Of a stretch of 6,618 nt of DNA, positions 1 to 6,452 are shown one piece after another; positions within the stretch are counted from its first letter, which is position 1, and the number at the start of each line of letters is the position of its first letter. The translations under genes and the position numbers were made by a program. Source of the stretch: Saprospiraceae bacterium UBA2329 (GTDB lineage: Bacteria > Bacteroidota > Bacteroidia > Chitinophagales > Saprospiraceae); the NCBI GenBank assembly GCA_002344975.1, contig DDUV01000061.1, positions 1 to 6,618 of the forward strand, written 5' to 3'. The notes below the pieces were generated by a model. That model ran no database searches. It worked only from the letters and a program-made list of their open reading frames with translations, and had not been told where the DNA came from.

Positions 1-315
1 GATGATGACGCCCGAACCCGTAGCCGTACTCATGCCCTCGCCCCAAAAGTGAAAAGCGCCCTTGCGCTGTATGGTTTTTACGTTCACCACGGCAGGAGTA
101 GCCGCCGCCGCCGCCGCCGTAAATTCGGTAGGCGAAGTGCTGATGAACGACCTGGGCCGGTTTTCATCAAGCGGGTCCTGGCCTTGCGAGGCGTAACGAG
201 GAGGCGCATCTTCGCGAATGACGACTTCTTTGGGGCGGTTTAACAGGCTGACAATCAGCGCTCCGGATGCAGAACTCAATAAATAGGTGAATGCCAGAAT
301 CAGGTATTTTTTCAT
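1..315 (-). CDS. HtrA/DegP-type trypsin-like serine protease, N-terminal part (runs off left edge)
   Basis: Reading leftward from the ATG at 315-313, the frame is open for 105 codons to the window edge, so only the N-terminus is present. Residues 1-25 (MKKYLILAFTYLLSSASGAL and on) form a lysine-tipped hydrophobic segment, a signal peptide or membrane anchor placing the protein in the periplasm. A polar linker of about 45 residues follows. Residues 67-85 (AAAAAATPAVVNVKTIQRK) and the closing TATGSGVII match the start of the S1C protease domain of DegP/HtrA proteins, where 'PAVVnV' leads the first beta strand and 'GSGVII' precedes the catalytic His. The catalytic His-Asp-Ser and any PDZ domains lie outside. 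Family role: degradation and chaperoning of misfolded envelope proteins. The start lies 29 nt after the stop of the AbgT gene on the same strand, so the two may be co-transcribed. An AAGGA at 331-335 is too far away (15 nt) to be a good ribosome site. The family call is solid; the exact subtype (DegP, DegQ or DegS) cannot be decided. Confidence 0.88.
   Translation of the reverse strand, partial: MKKYLILAFTYLLSSASGALIVSLLNRPKEVVIREDAPPRYASQGQDPLDENRPRSFISTSPTEFTAAAAAATPAVVNVKTIQRKGAFHFWGEGMSTATGSGVII
101..118. repeat. (GCC)6 triplet repeat encoding an alanine run
   Basis: Six perfect GCC units on the plus strand lie within the minus-strand protease gene. In that frame they read as GCG codons and give most of a six-alanine run just before the conserved 'TPAVVNV' strand. 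Being a triplet repeat, length changes would alter the alanine count without shifting the frame. Confidence 0.8.
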
Positions 316-344
316 GTGCTGCTTTTCATTTCCTTACCCAATGG

Positions 345-1865
345 TTATTCCATAAACATACCCGCGCCGAAGCCGAGGGGCAAACCTAATAATATCCAGA
401 TAATGAGCAAACTAACCCATCCTACGAAAAACACCACCGTGTAGGGCAGCATGGTTGACACCACCGTGCCGATACCCGCGCCTTTGTCGTACCGCTGAAT
501 AAAAGCGACAATGAGCGCAAAATACGACATCATCGGAGAGATGATATTGGTAACGCTGTCGCCCACGCGGTAAGCGGCCTGCGTGAACTCCGGCGTGTAG
601 CCCAACAGCATAAACATGGGTATAAACACCGGCGCCATGATGGCCCACTTGGCCGAAGCGCTGCCCATCGCCAGATTGATGAGCGCAGAAACCGCCACAA
701 ACGAAATCATCAGCGGAATAGGCCCCAGCCCCGAAGCGCGCAGTCCTTCCGCGCCTTTGACGGCCACCAACAGCCCGATGTTGCTCCAGTTGAAATACGC
801 CACAAATTGCGCTGCAAAAAACACCAGCACGATGTAAGAACCCAGTGTTTGCATGCTTTTGCCCATGCCTTTCATCACGTCTTCGTCTGATTTGATGGTG
901 CGCGCCCCCCAGCCGTAAGCAATGCCCAGCAACGCTGTACCCAGAAACAACAGCGCCACAATCCCCGACATGAACGGCGATTTGAGGATACTGTGCGTTT
1001 CGGGATCGCGGAGAAATCCGTTTTCGGGAATGAGGCCGAACATCACCCAAGCAGTGAACAACACCGCCGCGATGAGCGTAAATCGCAGCCCTCTTCTTTC
1101 TTCCGGCGACAAGGGTTTTACCTCTTCGGGTTTTTCATCACCGTTGTACTGGCCGAGGCGAGGTTCTACCAATTTTTCCGTTACCCAGGTTCCCAATAGT
1201 GTGATGAGAAAAGTGGATGCCGCCATAAAATAGTAGTTGCAGGCAGGATTCACCTCATAACCGGGCTGTACAATGCGAGCCGCCTCCTGCGAAAGCCCGG
1301 CCAACAAGGGGTCTATGGTTCCTAAAAACAAATTGGCGCTGTAACCGCCCGACACGCCGGCAAACGCCGCCGCCAAACCCGCCAACGGGTGCCGCCCTGC
1401 CGCCAAAAAAATGACGGCCGCCAACGGCACCAGCAATACATAGCCTACTTCGCTGGCTGTGTTGGAGATAACACCCGCAAACACAATGACATAAGTGAGC
1501 AGGCGCGGCGGCGATTTGAGTACAATGAGTCGCAGTGCCGTGCCGATCAGCCCTGAACCTTCAGCAATGCCGATGCCCAACAGCGCCACCAACACGGTGC
1601 CGAGCGGAGCGAAATTGGTAAAATTGGTCACCATGCCAGTCAGAATGCGATGCAGGCCCGCCACAGACAGCAAGTTGGTCACCGTGACCGTCTCTTTGGT
1701 GCCGGGGTGTATCACCTCCAAATTGAACAGACTCAGAAATCCGCTCAACAAAACGATGAATAAAGCAAAGCCCGCAAACAGCGTGGCAGGGTGGGGGAGC
1801 GCGTTACCCAATCGTTCGATAACGCCCAAAAATCGGTCAATCCGGCTTTTTCCTTTCGTGGCCAT
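345..1865 (-). CDS. AbgT-family transporter (p-aminobenzoyl-glutamate / sulfonamide type)
   Basis: A complete polytopic membrane protein of 506 residues, typical for the AbgT family. It is hydrophobic throughout, with a polar cytoplasmic stretch at about 229-262. Family landmarks in order: VIERLGNALPHP (15-26); a helical-hairpin region with SEVGY (138-142) and GVSGGYSANLFLGTIDPLLAG (170-190, Asp185); and MGSASAKWAIMAPVF (400-414). Ser404, Trp407, Pro425, Arg433, Asp436 and Pro444 have the same spacing as the functionally tested residues Ser417, Trp420, Pro438, Arg446, Asp449 and Pro457 of Neisseria MtrF, as I recall them. Known members import p-aminobenzoyl-glutamate (E. coli AbgT) or export sulfonamides using the proton gradient (MtrF, YdaH); which applies here is not visible. 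An in-frame ATG at 1961 would add 32 residues, but I prefer 1865: homologues begin near 'IERLGN', and the extension would overlap the divergent terC promoter. No abgA/abgB peptidase genes are adjacent. The downstream neighbour is the HtrA-type protease, 29 nt away. Confidence 0.93.
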   Translation of the reverse strand: MATKGKSRIDRFLGVIERLGNALPHPATLFAGFALFIVLLSGFLSLFNLEVIHPGTKETVTVTNLLSVAGLHRILTGMVTNFTNFAPLGTVLVALLGIGIAEGSGLIGTALRLIVLKSPPRLLTYVIVFAGVISNTASEVGYVLLVPLAAVIFLAAGRHPLAGLAAAFAGVSGGYSANLFLGTIDPLLAGLSQEAARIVQPGYEVNPACNYYFMAASTFLITLLGTWVTEKLVEPRLGQYNGDEKPEEVKPLSPEERRGLRFTLIAAVLFTAWVMFGLIPENGFLRDPETHSILKSPFMSGIVALLFLGTALLGIAYGWGARTIKSDEDVMKGMGKSMQTLGSYIVLVFFAAQFVAYFNWSNIGLLVAVKGAEGLRASGLGPIPLMISFVAVSALINLAMGSASAKWAIMAPVFIPMFMLLGYTPEFTQAAYRVGDSVTNIISPMMSYFALIVAFIQRYDKGAGIGTVVSTMLPYTVVFFVGWVSLLIIWILLGLPLGFGAGMFME

Positions 1866-1869
1866 GAAG

Positions 1870-1898
1870 CAAAGGTTTTTATTCGTTAGGGAATTCAA
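1870..1898 (-). promoter_or_regulatory. Candidate Bacteroidota-type promoter for the AbgT transporter, possibly leaderless
   Basis: On the minus strand a TTG (1898-1896) is followed after 18 nt by AACCTTTG (1877-1870). This differs from the Bacteroidota -7 consensus TAnnTTTG at one position. The motif ends 4 nt before the preferred ATG (1865), so transcription would be expected to start at or within a few bases of the start codon. The motif match is seen in the sequence; promoter activity is inferred. Confidence 0.5.
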
Positions 1899-1939
1899 GA
1901 AAGCGCGAATATATAAGCTGCACGCCATGTCGCCAAGTT

Positions 1940-1973
1940 TTGGGCACAGTATCTGAATCAATACCTATCTTTG
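1940..1973 (+). promoter_or_regulatory. Candidate Bacteroidota-type promoter for the TerC/Alx gene
   Basis: TTG (1940-1942) and a perfect TAnnTTTG (TATCTTTG, 1966-1973) are separated by 23 nt, at the long end of the accepted spacing. The predicted start near 1978-1980 leaves a leader of only about 28-30 nt before the ATG at 2008, too short for a yybP-ykoY manganese riboswitch. There is no clear Shine-Dalgarno sequence, as is usual in this phylum. It is back to back with the AbgT promoter. Confidence 0.6.
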
Positions 1974-2007
1974 CCGCCGTTCCGCTTATCGGAACCACCC
2001 GTACATT

Positions 2008-2976
2008 ATGGCCATCTGGATTGGATTCATCACGTTGATTTTTATTTTTCTGGCGCTCGACCTCGGCGTTTTTCACCGCAAAAACGAGATTGTTACCACC
2101 CGTTCTGCGCTTCGTTGGACGGGCCTTTGGGTCACAGTAGCTTTGTCCTTCGCCATCTTCGTTTACCACGCATATACGCAGGGTTGGGTGGCCAATCCCG
2201 GCGGCCTGAGCGGTCGCGAAGCCGTAGTCCTCTACATCACCGGCTACCTCATTGAGGAGTCGTTGAGTATGGACAATATCTTCGTTATTGCCCTCATTTT
2301 CAACTACTTCATGGTGCCCAAGGAGTATCAGCACCGCGTGCTCTTCTGGGGCATTCTGGGGGCCTTGGTATTCCGGGGACTGATGATCGGTATCGGAGCT
2401 GCTTTGGTGCAACGTTTCGATTGGATGGTGTACGTTTTCGGGGCATTGCTCATGTATTCTGCTTACAAAATGCTGCGTTCAGGCGAGGAGGACATCAATC
2501 CCGGCAAGAACCCTATTTTGCGCATCATCGGTAAATTCTACCCGGTGCTCAAGCAATTCAAAGGTGACCGTTTTTTTGTCAGGCTGCCCGTCAAAGACCG
2601 CAAAGTATGGGCTGTCACGCCTTTGTTTGTAACCCTTATGGTGGTTGAAACAACCGACGTCATGTTCGCCGTTGACAGCATACCGGCTATTTTTGCCATT
2701 ACCACCGACCCCTTTTTGGTGTTCACGTCCAATATCTTTGCCATTCTGGGCCTGCGCTCGCTGTATTTCGTTCTGGCTTCCCTGCTCGATAAATTCAGCT
2801 ACCTCAAGTACAGCCTCATTTTTATCCTGTTTTTTGTGGGCGTCAAAATTTTGATCAGCCATTGGGTTCACCTGCCGGCTGCCATATCTCTGGGTATCAT
2901 TGCGTTGGCTCTGGCATCGGGCATTGTATTTTCTTTGCTCAAAGCATCTCAATCAGAGGAGCAGGCGGGTAGCTAA
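2008..2976 (+). CDS. TerC/Alx-family integral membrane metal-homeostasis protein
   Basis: A complete protein of 322 residues, very close to the length of E. coli Alx, with about eight or nine hydrophobic segments. The family signature is strong: an acidic residue in the first helix (LALDLGVF, Asp18); EESLSMDNIFVIALIF (83-98) with Glu83, Glu84 and Asp89; and ETTDVMFAVDSIPAIFAITT (214-233) with Glu214, Asp217 and Asp223. SNIFAILGLRSLYFVLA (241-257) follows. These buried acidic residues are the presumed metal-binding set. A polar loop at about 158-202, rich in lysine and arginine, separates the two halves. Known relatives handle manganese (E. coli Alx and bacterial Mn exporters), while the founding TerC was named for tellurite resistance. 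Export of Mn(II) is therefore the most likely role, but the substrate is inferred. The start at 2008 matches the usual N-terminus and lies just downstream of a good promoter. It appears monocistronic: the next gene begins 270 nt later, past a repeat element. No ter-operon partners are nearby. Confidence 0.92.
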   Translation: MAIWIGFITLIFIFLALDLGVFHRKNEIVTTRSALRWTGLWVTVALSFAIFVYHAYTQGWVANPGGLSGREAVVLYITGYLIEESLSMDNIFVIALIFNYFMVPKEYQHRVLFWGILGALVFRGLMIGIGAALVQRFDWMVYVFGALLMYSAYKMLRSGEEDINPGKNPILRIIGKFYPVLKQFKGDRFFVRLPVKDRKVWAVTPLFVTLMVVETTDVMFAVDSIPAIFAITTDPFLVFTSNIFAILGLRSLYFVLASLLDKFSYLKYSLIFILFFVGVKILISHWVHLPAAISLGIIALALASGIVFSLLKASQSEEQAGS

Positions 2977-3003
2977 ACCATCCATTCGCCCTGCAAAAAG
3001 CCG

Positions 3004-3031
3004 CGAGCTGCGAGTTTCGAGCTGCGAGTTT
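3004..3031. repeat. Perfect 14-bp tandem duplication inside the left arm
   Basis: CGAGCTGCGAGTTT occurs twice head to tail (3004-3017 and 3018-3031) with no mismatch. The right arm has a degenerate counterpart, including two TCGTAGC heptamers between 3137 and 3150. Confidence 0.85.
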
Positions 3032-3048
3032 GATTTTTCAAAATCAAA
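3029..3048. repeat. Perfect 9-bp AT-rich palindrome
   Basis: TTTGATTTT (3029-3037) is followed after two bases by its exact reverse complement AAAATCAAA (3040-3048). It overlaps the inner end of the left arm of the intergenic element. The stem is AT-rich with almost no loop. It could act as a bidirectional weak terminator after terC, but the surroundings lack a GC-rich stem, so this is uncertain. Confidence 0.6.
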
Positions 3049-3154
3049 AAGAGCCTTATTTCCAATAGGATATTTTGAATTTCCCCGAATGGAAAATCTA
3101 ATTTATGAACGAGAAAACAGACTCATAGCTCACGGCTCGTAGCTCGTAGCTTTT

Positions 3155-3246
3155 GGAGACCTGCTGAATAGTAATATACGTTCCGCTCGGCCCCTCAACC
3201 ATTCCCTTGCGGCCTTTGTTATACCCCCGCTCACTCGACGAAAATT
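3155..3246 (+). other. Upstream region of uvrA; no convincing promoter
   Basis: The 92 bases between the repeat element and the uvrA start contain a TTTG at 3215-3218 (context GGCCTTTG) about 28 nt before the ATG. This resembles a -7 element lacking its TA, and no TTG sits at the expected distance upstream. There is no SOS-box-like palindrome that I can recognise and no Shine-Dalgarno sequence. The uvrA promoter may be this weak site or may lie within the repeat element. Confidence 0.3.
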
Positions 3247-6090
3247 ATGGCCAAACGAACGACTGCCGAAGTTGCCGAAAAAGGTGCTTTCCGCGATAAA
3301 ATATTCATCAAAGGCGCAAGAGCCAACAACCTGAAAAACATAGACTTAGAGATTCCCAAAAACCAGCTCGTCGTCGTCACGGGTGTTTCCGGTTCGGGCA
3401 AATCTTCTATTACAATGGACACCCTCTACGCCGAGGGCCAGCGCCGCTACGTGGAAAGTCTTTCTGCCTACGCCCGCCAGTTTCTCATGCGCATGAAAAA
3501 ACCGGATGTAGATTATATCAAAGGCATCTGCCCGGCCATCGCCATCGAGCAAAAAGTGAGCACCGCCAATGCGCGTTCTACCGTTGGCACCCTCACCGAA
3601 ATTTACGACTACCTGCGGCTGCTCTACGCCCGCGTTGGGAAAACCTATTCGCCCGTTTCCGGCAATGTGGTCAAAAAACACGAGGTTTCCGATGTCACAA
3701 GCTACATCCAAAGTTGCAACAACGGCGCCCGCGTACAACTTTTCATACCGCTGCCATATAAATATAAGGATCGCGTACTCGCCTCCGAACTCGACCTCCT
3801 CCTTCAAAAAGGTTACACCAGAATCTGGAAAGACGGCGCCCTGCAACAAATTCAGGACATGCTCGAATCCGGAGAACCCTTTCTGAAAAAGCAACTTCAT
3901 GAAATACACGGCTCCGATATTCGCATTCTGGTGGACCGCTTTGCCGTCAGCCACGACGATGCCGAAAACCTCAAACGCGTAGCCGATTCTGTTCAAACTG
4001 CTTTTTACGAAAGTGAAGGCGAGTGCATCGTGGAAGTGGAAAACCAACCGGCTCAGTTTTTCAACAATCGCTTCGAGTTGGACGGCATGAGCTTCCCCGA
4101 ACCCACGCCCCAACTTTTCAACTTCAACAACCCATTCGGCGCCTGCCCCGTTTGCGAGGGCTTCAGCATGGTCATGGGCATTGATGAAGACAAAGTCATC
4201 CCCGACAAAACACTCTCTGTTTACCAAGGCGCCGTTGCCTGCTGGAAAGGCGAAAAACACGGCCTCTGGTTAGACCATTTCCTCTCGGTAGCCCATCATT
4301 TCGACTTTCCGGTACACCGGTCGTATCAAGACCTGAGCCAAGCGGAGCAAAAACTGCTTTGGGACGGCAACGATAAGTTCGAGGGTATTCATGCCTTTTT
4401 TGACGAGTTGGAACGCAATACCTATAAGATACAAAACCGCGTCATGCTGGCCCGCTATCGGGGGCGTACCGTCTGCCGTGCCTGTGGGGGCGGGCGTTTG
4501 CGCAAAGAGGCATCCTATGTCAAAATCGGCGGCAAAGCCATTTCAGAACTGACCGTCATTCCCATCGCCCACCTGCCTGTTTTTTTTGAAAACATCCAAT
4601 GGAGCGAGTACGAATTGCAGGTAGCCAAACGACTCCTCCTCGAAATCGGCAACCGGCTCAAATTTATGAACCAATTAGGCTTGGGATATCTCACGCTCAA
4701 CCGCCTCTCCTCTACCCTCAGCGGCGGCGAAACCCAGCGCATCAACCTCACCCGCACACTCGGCAGCAATCTCACCAGCTCCATGTACCTCTTGGACGAA
4801 CCCAGCGTAGGGCTGCACCCCCGCGATACGGGCCGCCTCATCGAGGTGCTTCGTTCCCTGCGCGATCTGGGCAACACCGTCGTGGTCGTAGAACACGAAG
4901 AAGACGTCATCAAAAACAGCGATTATCTGGTGGACATCGGACCCAAAGCAGGCATCTTTGGCGGAGAGGTCGTCTTTGCCGGGCCTTACCACCATATATA
5001 TAAGGAGGCCGGCGAAAGTCTTACCACCAAATACATGAGTGGGCGCATGGCCATCCCCGTGCCCGCCGTCCGTCGGAAACTCAGCGATTTCATCCAGATC
5101 ACCGGCGCCCGGCAGCACAATCTCAAAAACATCACAGCACGCATTCCGCTACATGCGCTCACGGTGGTAGCCGGAGTTTCCGGTTCCGGCAAAACCACGC
5201 TGGTACGCGATATTCTCTATCCCGCGCTCATGCGCCAATTGGGCCAAAGCACACCCAAAGCTCCGGGCCTCCACACCGCTCTCGACGGCGACTGGAAACG
5301 CATTACGCACATCGAGATGATCAATCAAAGTCCCATAGGCAAGTCCTCCCGTTCCAATCCGGTCACTTACGTCAAAGCCTACGACGCCATCCGCGACCTG
5401 ATGACCGGTCAACAGCTTTCCAAAATCCGGGGCTTCAAACCCAAACACTTTTCTTTTAATGTGGAAGGCGGTCGCTGTGAAACCTGCAAAGGAGATGGGG
5501 AAATTGTGGTGGAAATGCAGTTTCTGGCCGATGTACACTTAGAGTGCGAAGACTGCCGGGGGCGGCGTTTCAAAGACGAGGTGCTGGATGTGCTGTATAA
5601 AGGCAAAAACATCTTTGAAATACTCAACCTGAGTGTGGACGAAGCCATCGAGTTTTTTGCCGATGTCAAAGACGTCGTATCCAAACTACAACCACTGGCC
5701 GATGTCGGGCTTGGGTACATCAAATTGGGGCAATCCTCCAGCACGCTTTCCGGCGGCGAAGCCCAACGCGTCAAACTCGCTTCCTTCCTCGGTAAAGAGC
5801 GCTCCGACGAACGCATCCTCTTTATATTCGACGAGCCAACCACCGGCCTTCACTTTCACGACATCCGGAAACTCTTGGACGCACTGAACGCGCTGGTAGA
5901 AAAAGGCCACACCGTTTTGGTGGTAGAACACAACATGGAGGTGATCAAATGCGCCGACTGGGTACTCGATCTTGGCCCCGAAGGCGGCGAAGCAGGCGGA
6001 TACCTTGTATTTGAAGGCCGCCCTGAAGACTTGGCCCAAACGGCGTCTTCCTACACAGGGCATTACCTCAAAGAGAAGCTGACTGTCTGA
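3247..6090 (+). CDS. uvrA: Excinuclease ABC subunit A (UvrA), DNA damage recognition ATPase
   Basis: A complete UvrA of 947 residues, the normal length. It is the damage sensor of nucleotide excision repair, loading UvrB on lesions. Two ABC ATPase modules are visible. Module 1 has Walker A GVSGSGKSS (46-54, Lys52), signature LSGGETQ (491-497), Walker B YLLDEPS (514-520) and switch His550. Module 2 has Walker A GVSGSGKT (643-650, Lys649), signature LSGGEAQ (834-840), Walker B LFIFDEP (858-864) and His895. The UvrB-binding region lies at about 131-245, so this is not the short UvrA2 type. The C-terminal zinc module is intact (Cys744, Cys747, Cys767, Cys770). CxxC also occurs at 410-413. The insertion-domain zinc site keeps only Cys300/Cys303: its first pair is replaced around FELDGMSF (276-283). 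I recall this as usual in Bacteroidota UvrA. The start ATG at 3247 gives a typical N-terminus ending in 'IKGARANNLKNI'. It stands alone: no uvrB is nearby, as is common. Confidence 0.97.
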   Translation: MAKRTTAEVAEKGAFRDKIFIKGARANNLKNIDLEIPKNQLVVVTGVSGSGKSSITMDTLYAEGQRRYVESLSAYARQFLMRMKKPDVDYIKGICPAIAIEQKVSTANARSTVGTLTEIYDYLRLLYARVGKTYSPVSGNVVKKHEVSDVTSYIQSCNNGARVQLFIPLPYKYKDRVLASELDLLLQKGYTRIWKDGALQQIQDMLESGEPFLKKQLHEIHGSDIRILVDRFAVSHDDAENLKRVADSVQTAFYESEGECIVEVENQPAQFFNNRFELDGMSFPEPTPQLFNFNNPFGACPVCEGFSMVMGIDEDKVIPDKTLSVYQGAVACWKGEKHGLWLDHFLSVAHHFDFPVHRSYQDLSQAEQKLLWDGNDKFEGIHAFFDELERNTYKIQNRVMLARYRGRTVCRACGGGRLRKEASYVKIGGKAISELTVIPIAHLPVFFENIQWSEYELQVAKRLLLEIGNRLKFMNQLGLGYLTLNRLSSTLSGGETQRINLTRTLGSNLTSSMYLLDEPSVGLHPRDTGRLIEVLRSLRDLGNTVVVVEHEEDVIKNSDYLVDIGPKAGIFGGEVVFAGPYHHIYKEAGESLTTKYMSGRMAIPVPAVRRKLSDFIQITGARQHNLKNITARIPLHALTVVAGVSGSGKTTLVRDILYPALMRQLGQSTPKAPGLHTALDGDWKRITHIEMINQSPIGKSSRSNPVTYVKAYDAIRDLMTGQQLSKIRGFKPKHFSFNVEGGRCETCKGDGEIVVEMQFLADVHLECEDCRGRRFKDEVLDVLYKGKNIFEILNLSVDEAIEFFADVKDVVSKLQPLADVGLGYIKLGQSSSTLSGGEAQRVKLASFLGKERSDERILFIFDEPTTGLHFHDIRKLLDALNALVEKGHTVLVVEHNMEVIKCADWVLDLGPEGGEAGGYLVFEGRPEDLAQTASSYTGHYLKEKLTV

Positions 6091-6122
6091 GCCGTCTTAC
6101 TCCCACTACTTATGCGCCGTAG

Positions 6123-6189
6123 AAGCCCTTGAAACTAAAAAAAATTTCCTCTTATCTTTTCATTTCAGGCCATCTTTCAAGCAGGGCTT
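6123..6189. repeat. Imperfect inverted repeat downstream of uvrA, possible terminator
   Basis: AAGCCCTTGAAA (6123-6134) pairs with TTTCAA (6175-6180) plus GGGCTT (6184-6189), giving 12 base pairs interrupted only by a 3-base bulge (6181-6183). The 3' arm runs into TCTTTC. The loop of 40 nt is long for an intrinsic terminator, so termination of uvrA is only one possibility. Confidence 0.4.
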
Positions 6190-6264
6190 TCTTTCAGCGA
6201 TTGTCTGATAAAAAGTAAAAATGGAAGGCTTTCGCCGAATTATATTTTCTACACACCGGGTTCG

Positions 6265-6297
6265 TTTTGATAAATAATGAAAAAAATTTTAAAAAAC
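6265..6297 (+). promoter_or_regulatory. AT tract upstream of promoter P1, UP-element-like
   Basis: Thirty-three bases containing only two G and one C, with runs of A7, T4 and A6, end directly before the TTG of P1. Similar A/T tracts precede strong rRNA promoters in many bacteria. The role is inferred from position and composition. Confidence 0.4.
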
Positions 6298-6299
6298 AC

Positions 6300-6331
6300 T
6301 TGCACAAATGAATCCGGCGTGCTTACCTTTG
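6300..6331 (+). promoter_or_regulatory. Predicted rRNA operon promoter P1 (TTG-N21-TAnnTTTG)
   Basis: TTG at 6300-6302 and TACCTTTG at 6324-6331 are separated by 21 nt, an exact match to the Bacteroidota housekeeping promoter consensus. The next bases, CGTCC and then CTTTCCGAAAG, resemble the sequence after P2, indicating a duplicated promoter module. Expected transcription start is about 6336. Confidence 0.75.
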
Positions 6332-6379
6332 CGTCCGCTTTCCGAAAGAGGTGAGCACACAAAGAAAAACGCGGGTAAA

Positions 6380-6445
6380 AGCAGATCAACTTCAAATGAA
6401 GTTTTCCACAATAGAATGTGAATTTTTTGTGAAAAAAAATCTGCT
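6380..6445 (+). other. Nested hairpins between P1 and P2
   Basis: AGCAGAT (6380-6386) can pair with ATCTGCT (6439-6445), closing a domain that contains a perfect hairpin ACTTC-AAAT-GAAGT (6389-6402) and a weaker CACA/TGTG pairing (6407-6410 with 6417-6420). The 3' strand of the closing stem lies just before the TTG of P2, so the fold would exist only in the P1 transcript. Confidence 0.5.
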
Positions 6446-6452
6446 CAAAAAT

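Larger units (their letters stand above)
2996..3154. repeat. 159-bp intergenic element with 37-bp imperfect terminal inverted repeats
   Basis: The left arm (2996-3032) and the reverse complement of the right arm (3118-3154) align without gaps over 37 bases with 27 identities. Both begin AAAAGC and carry CGAGCT, CGAG, GAGCT and GAGT in register. Most differences are transitions. The core of about 85 bp is AT-rich and has no coding character. The copy pairs TerC and uvrA as neighbours without interrupting either. CCTGC occurs just outside both ends (2990-2994 and 3160-3164), a possible but weak target duplication. From general familiarity, GAGCTnCGAG-type units recur between genes in Bacteroidota genomes and are often mistaken for ORFs reading 'ELRVxSCE'. 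Whether this copy is a mobile miniature element, a palindromic terminator-like repeat or something else is unknown. Confidence 0.7.
6091..6299 (+). other. Gap between uvrA and the predicted rRNA promoters; no gene seen
   Basis: AT-rich intergenic DNA with no ORF showing coding character on either strand. It holds one long imperfect inverted repeat (listed separately), a 3-bp GGC-TTTC-GCC hairpin at 6227-6236 followed by T-rich sequence, and the AT tract at 6265-6297. A uvrA terminator must lie somewhere here if the downstream promoters are insulated, but no classic intrinsic terminator stands out. Confidence 0.5.

Noticed and set aside
49..243. 64-codon plus-strand ORF with an arginine run
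   Set aside because: It is the shadow of the GCC repeat and surrounding codons in the minus-strand HtrA-type protease, whose frame gives a recognisable protein.
312..329. Five-codon mini-ORF on the minus strand ending ATGA over the protease start
   Set aside because: It overlaps the protease ATG by the classic ATGA arrangement, but the AAGGA before it is only 1 nt from its ATG. An ORF this short is expected by chance.
1866..1961. N-terminal extension of the AbgT transporter from the ATG at 1961
   Set aside because: The added 32 residues are not family-like, and they overlap the candidate promoter at 1870-1898 and the -33 element of the terC promoter.
1974..2007. yybP-ykoY manganese riboswitch ahead of the TerC/Alx gene
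   Set aside because: Such a riboswitch precedes alx in E. coli, but here the predicted leader is only about 30 nt and shows none of the paired elements.
2900..3142. 80-codon plus-strand ORF covering the end of terC and the repeat element
   Set aside because: It overlaps the real terC frame, and its unique part is a translation of the GAGCTGCGAG repeat (ELRVSSCE-like), a common false ORF in this type of intergenic repeat.
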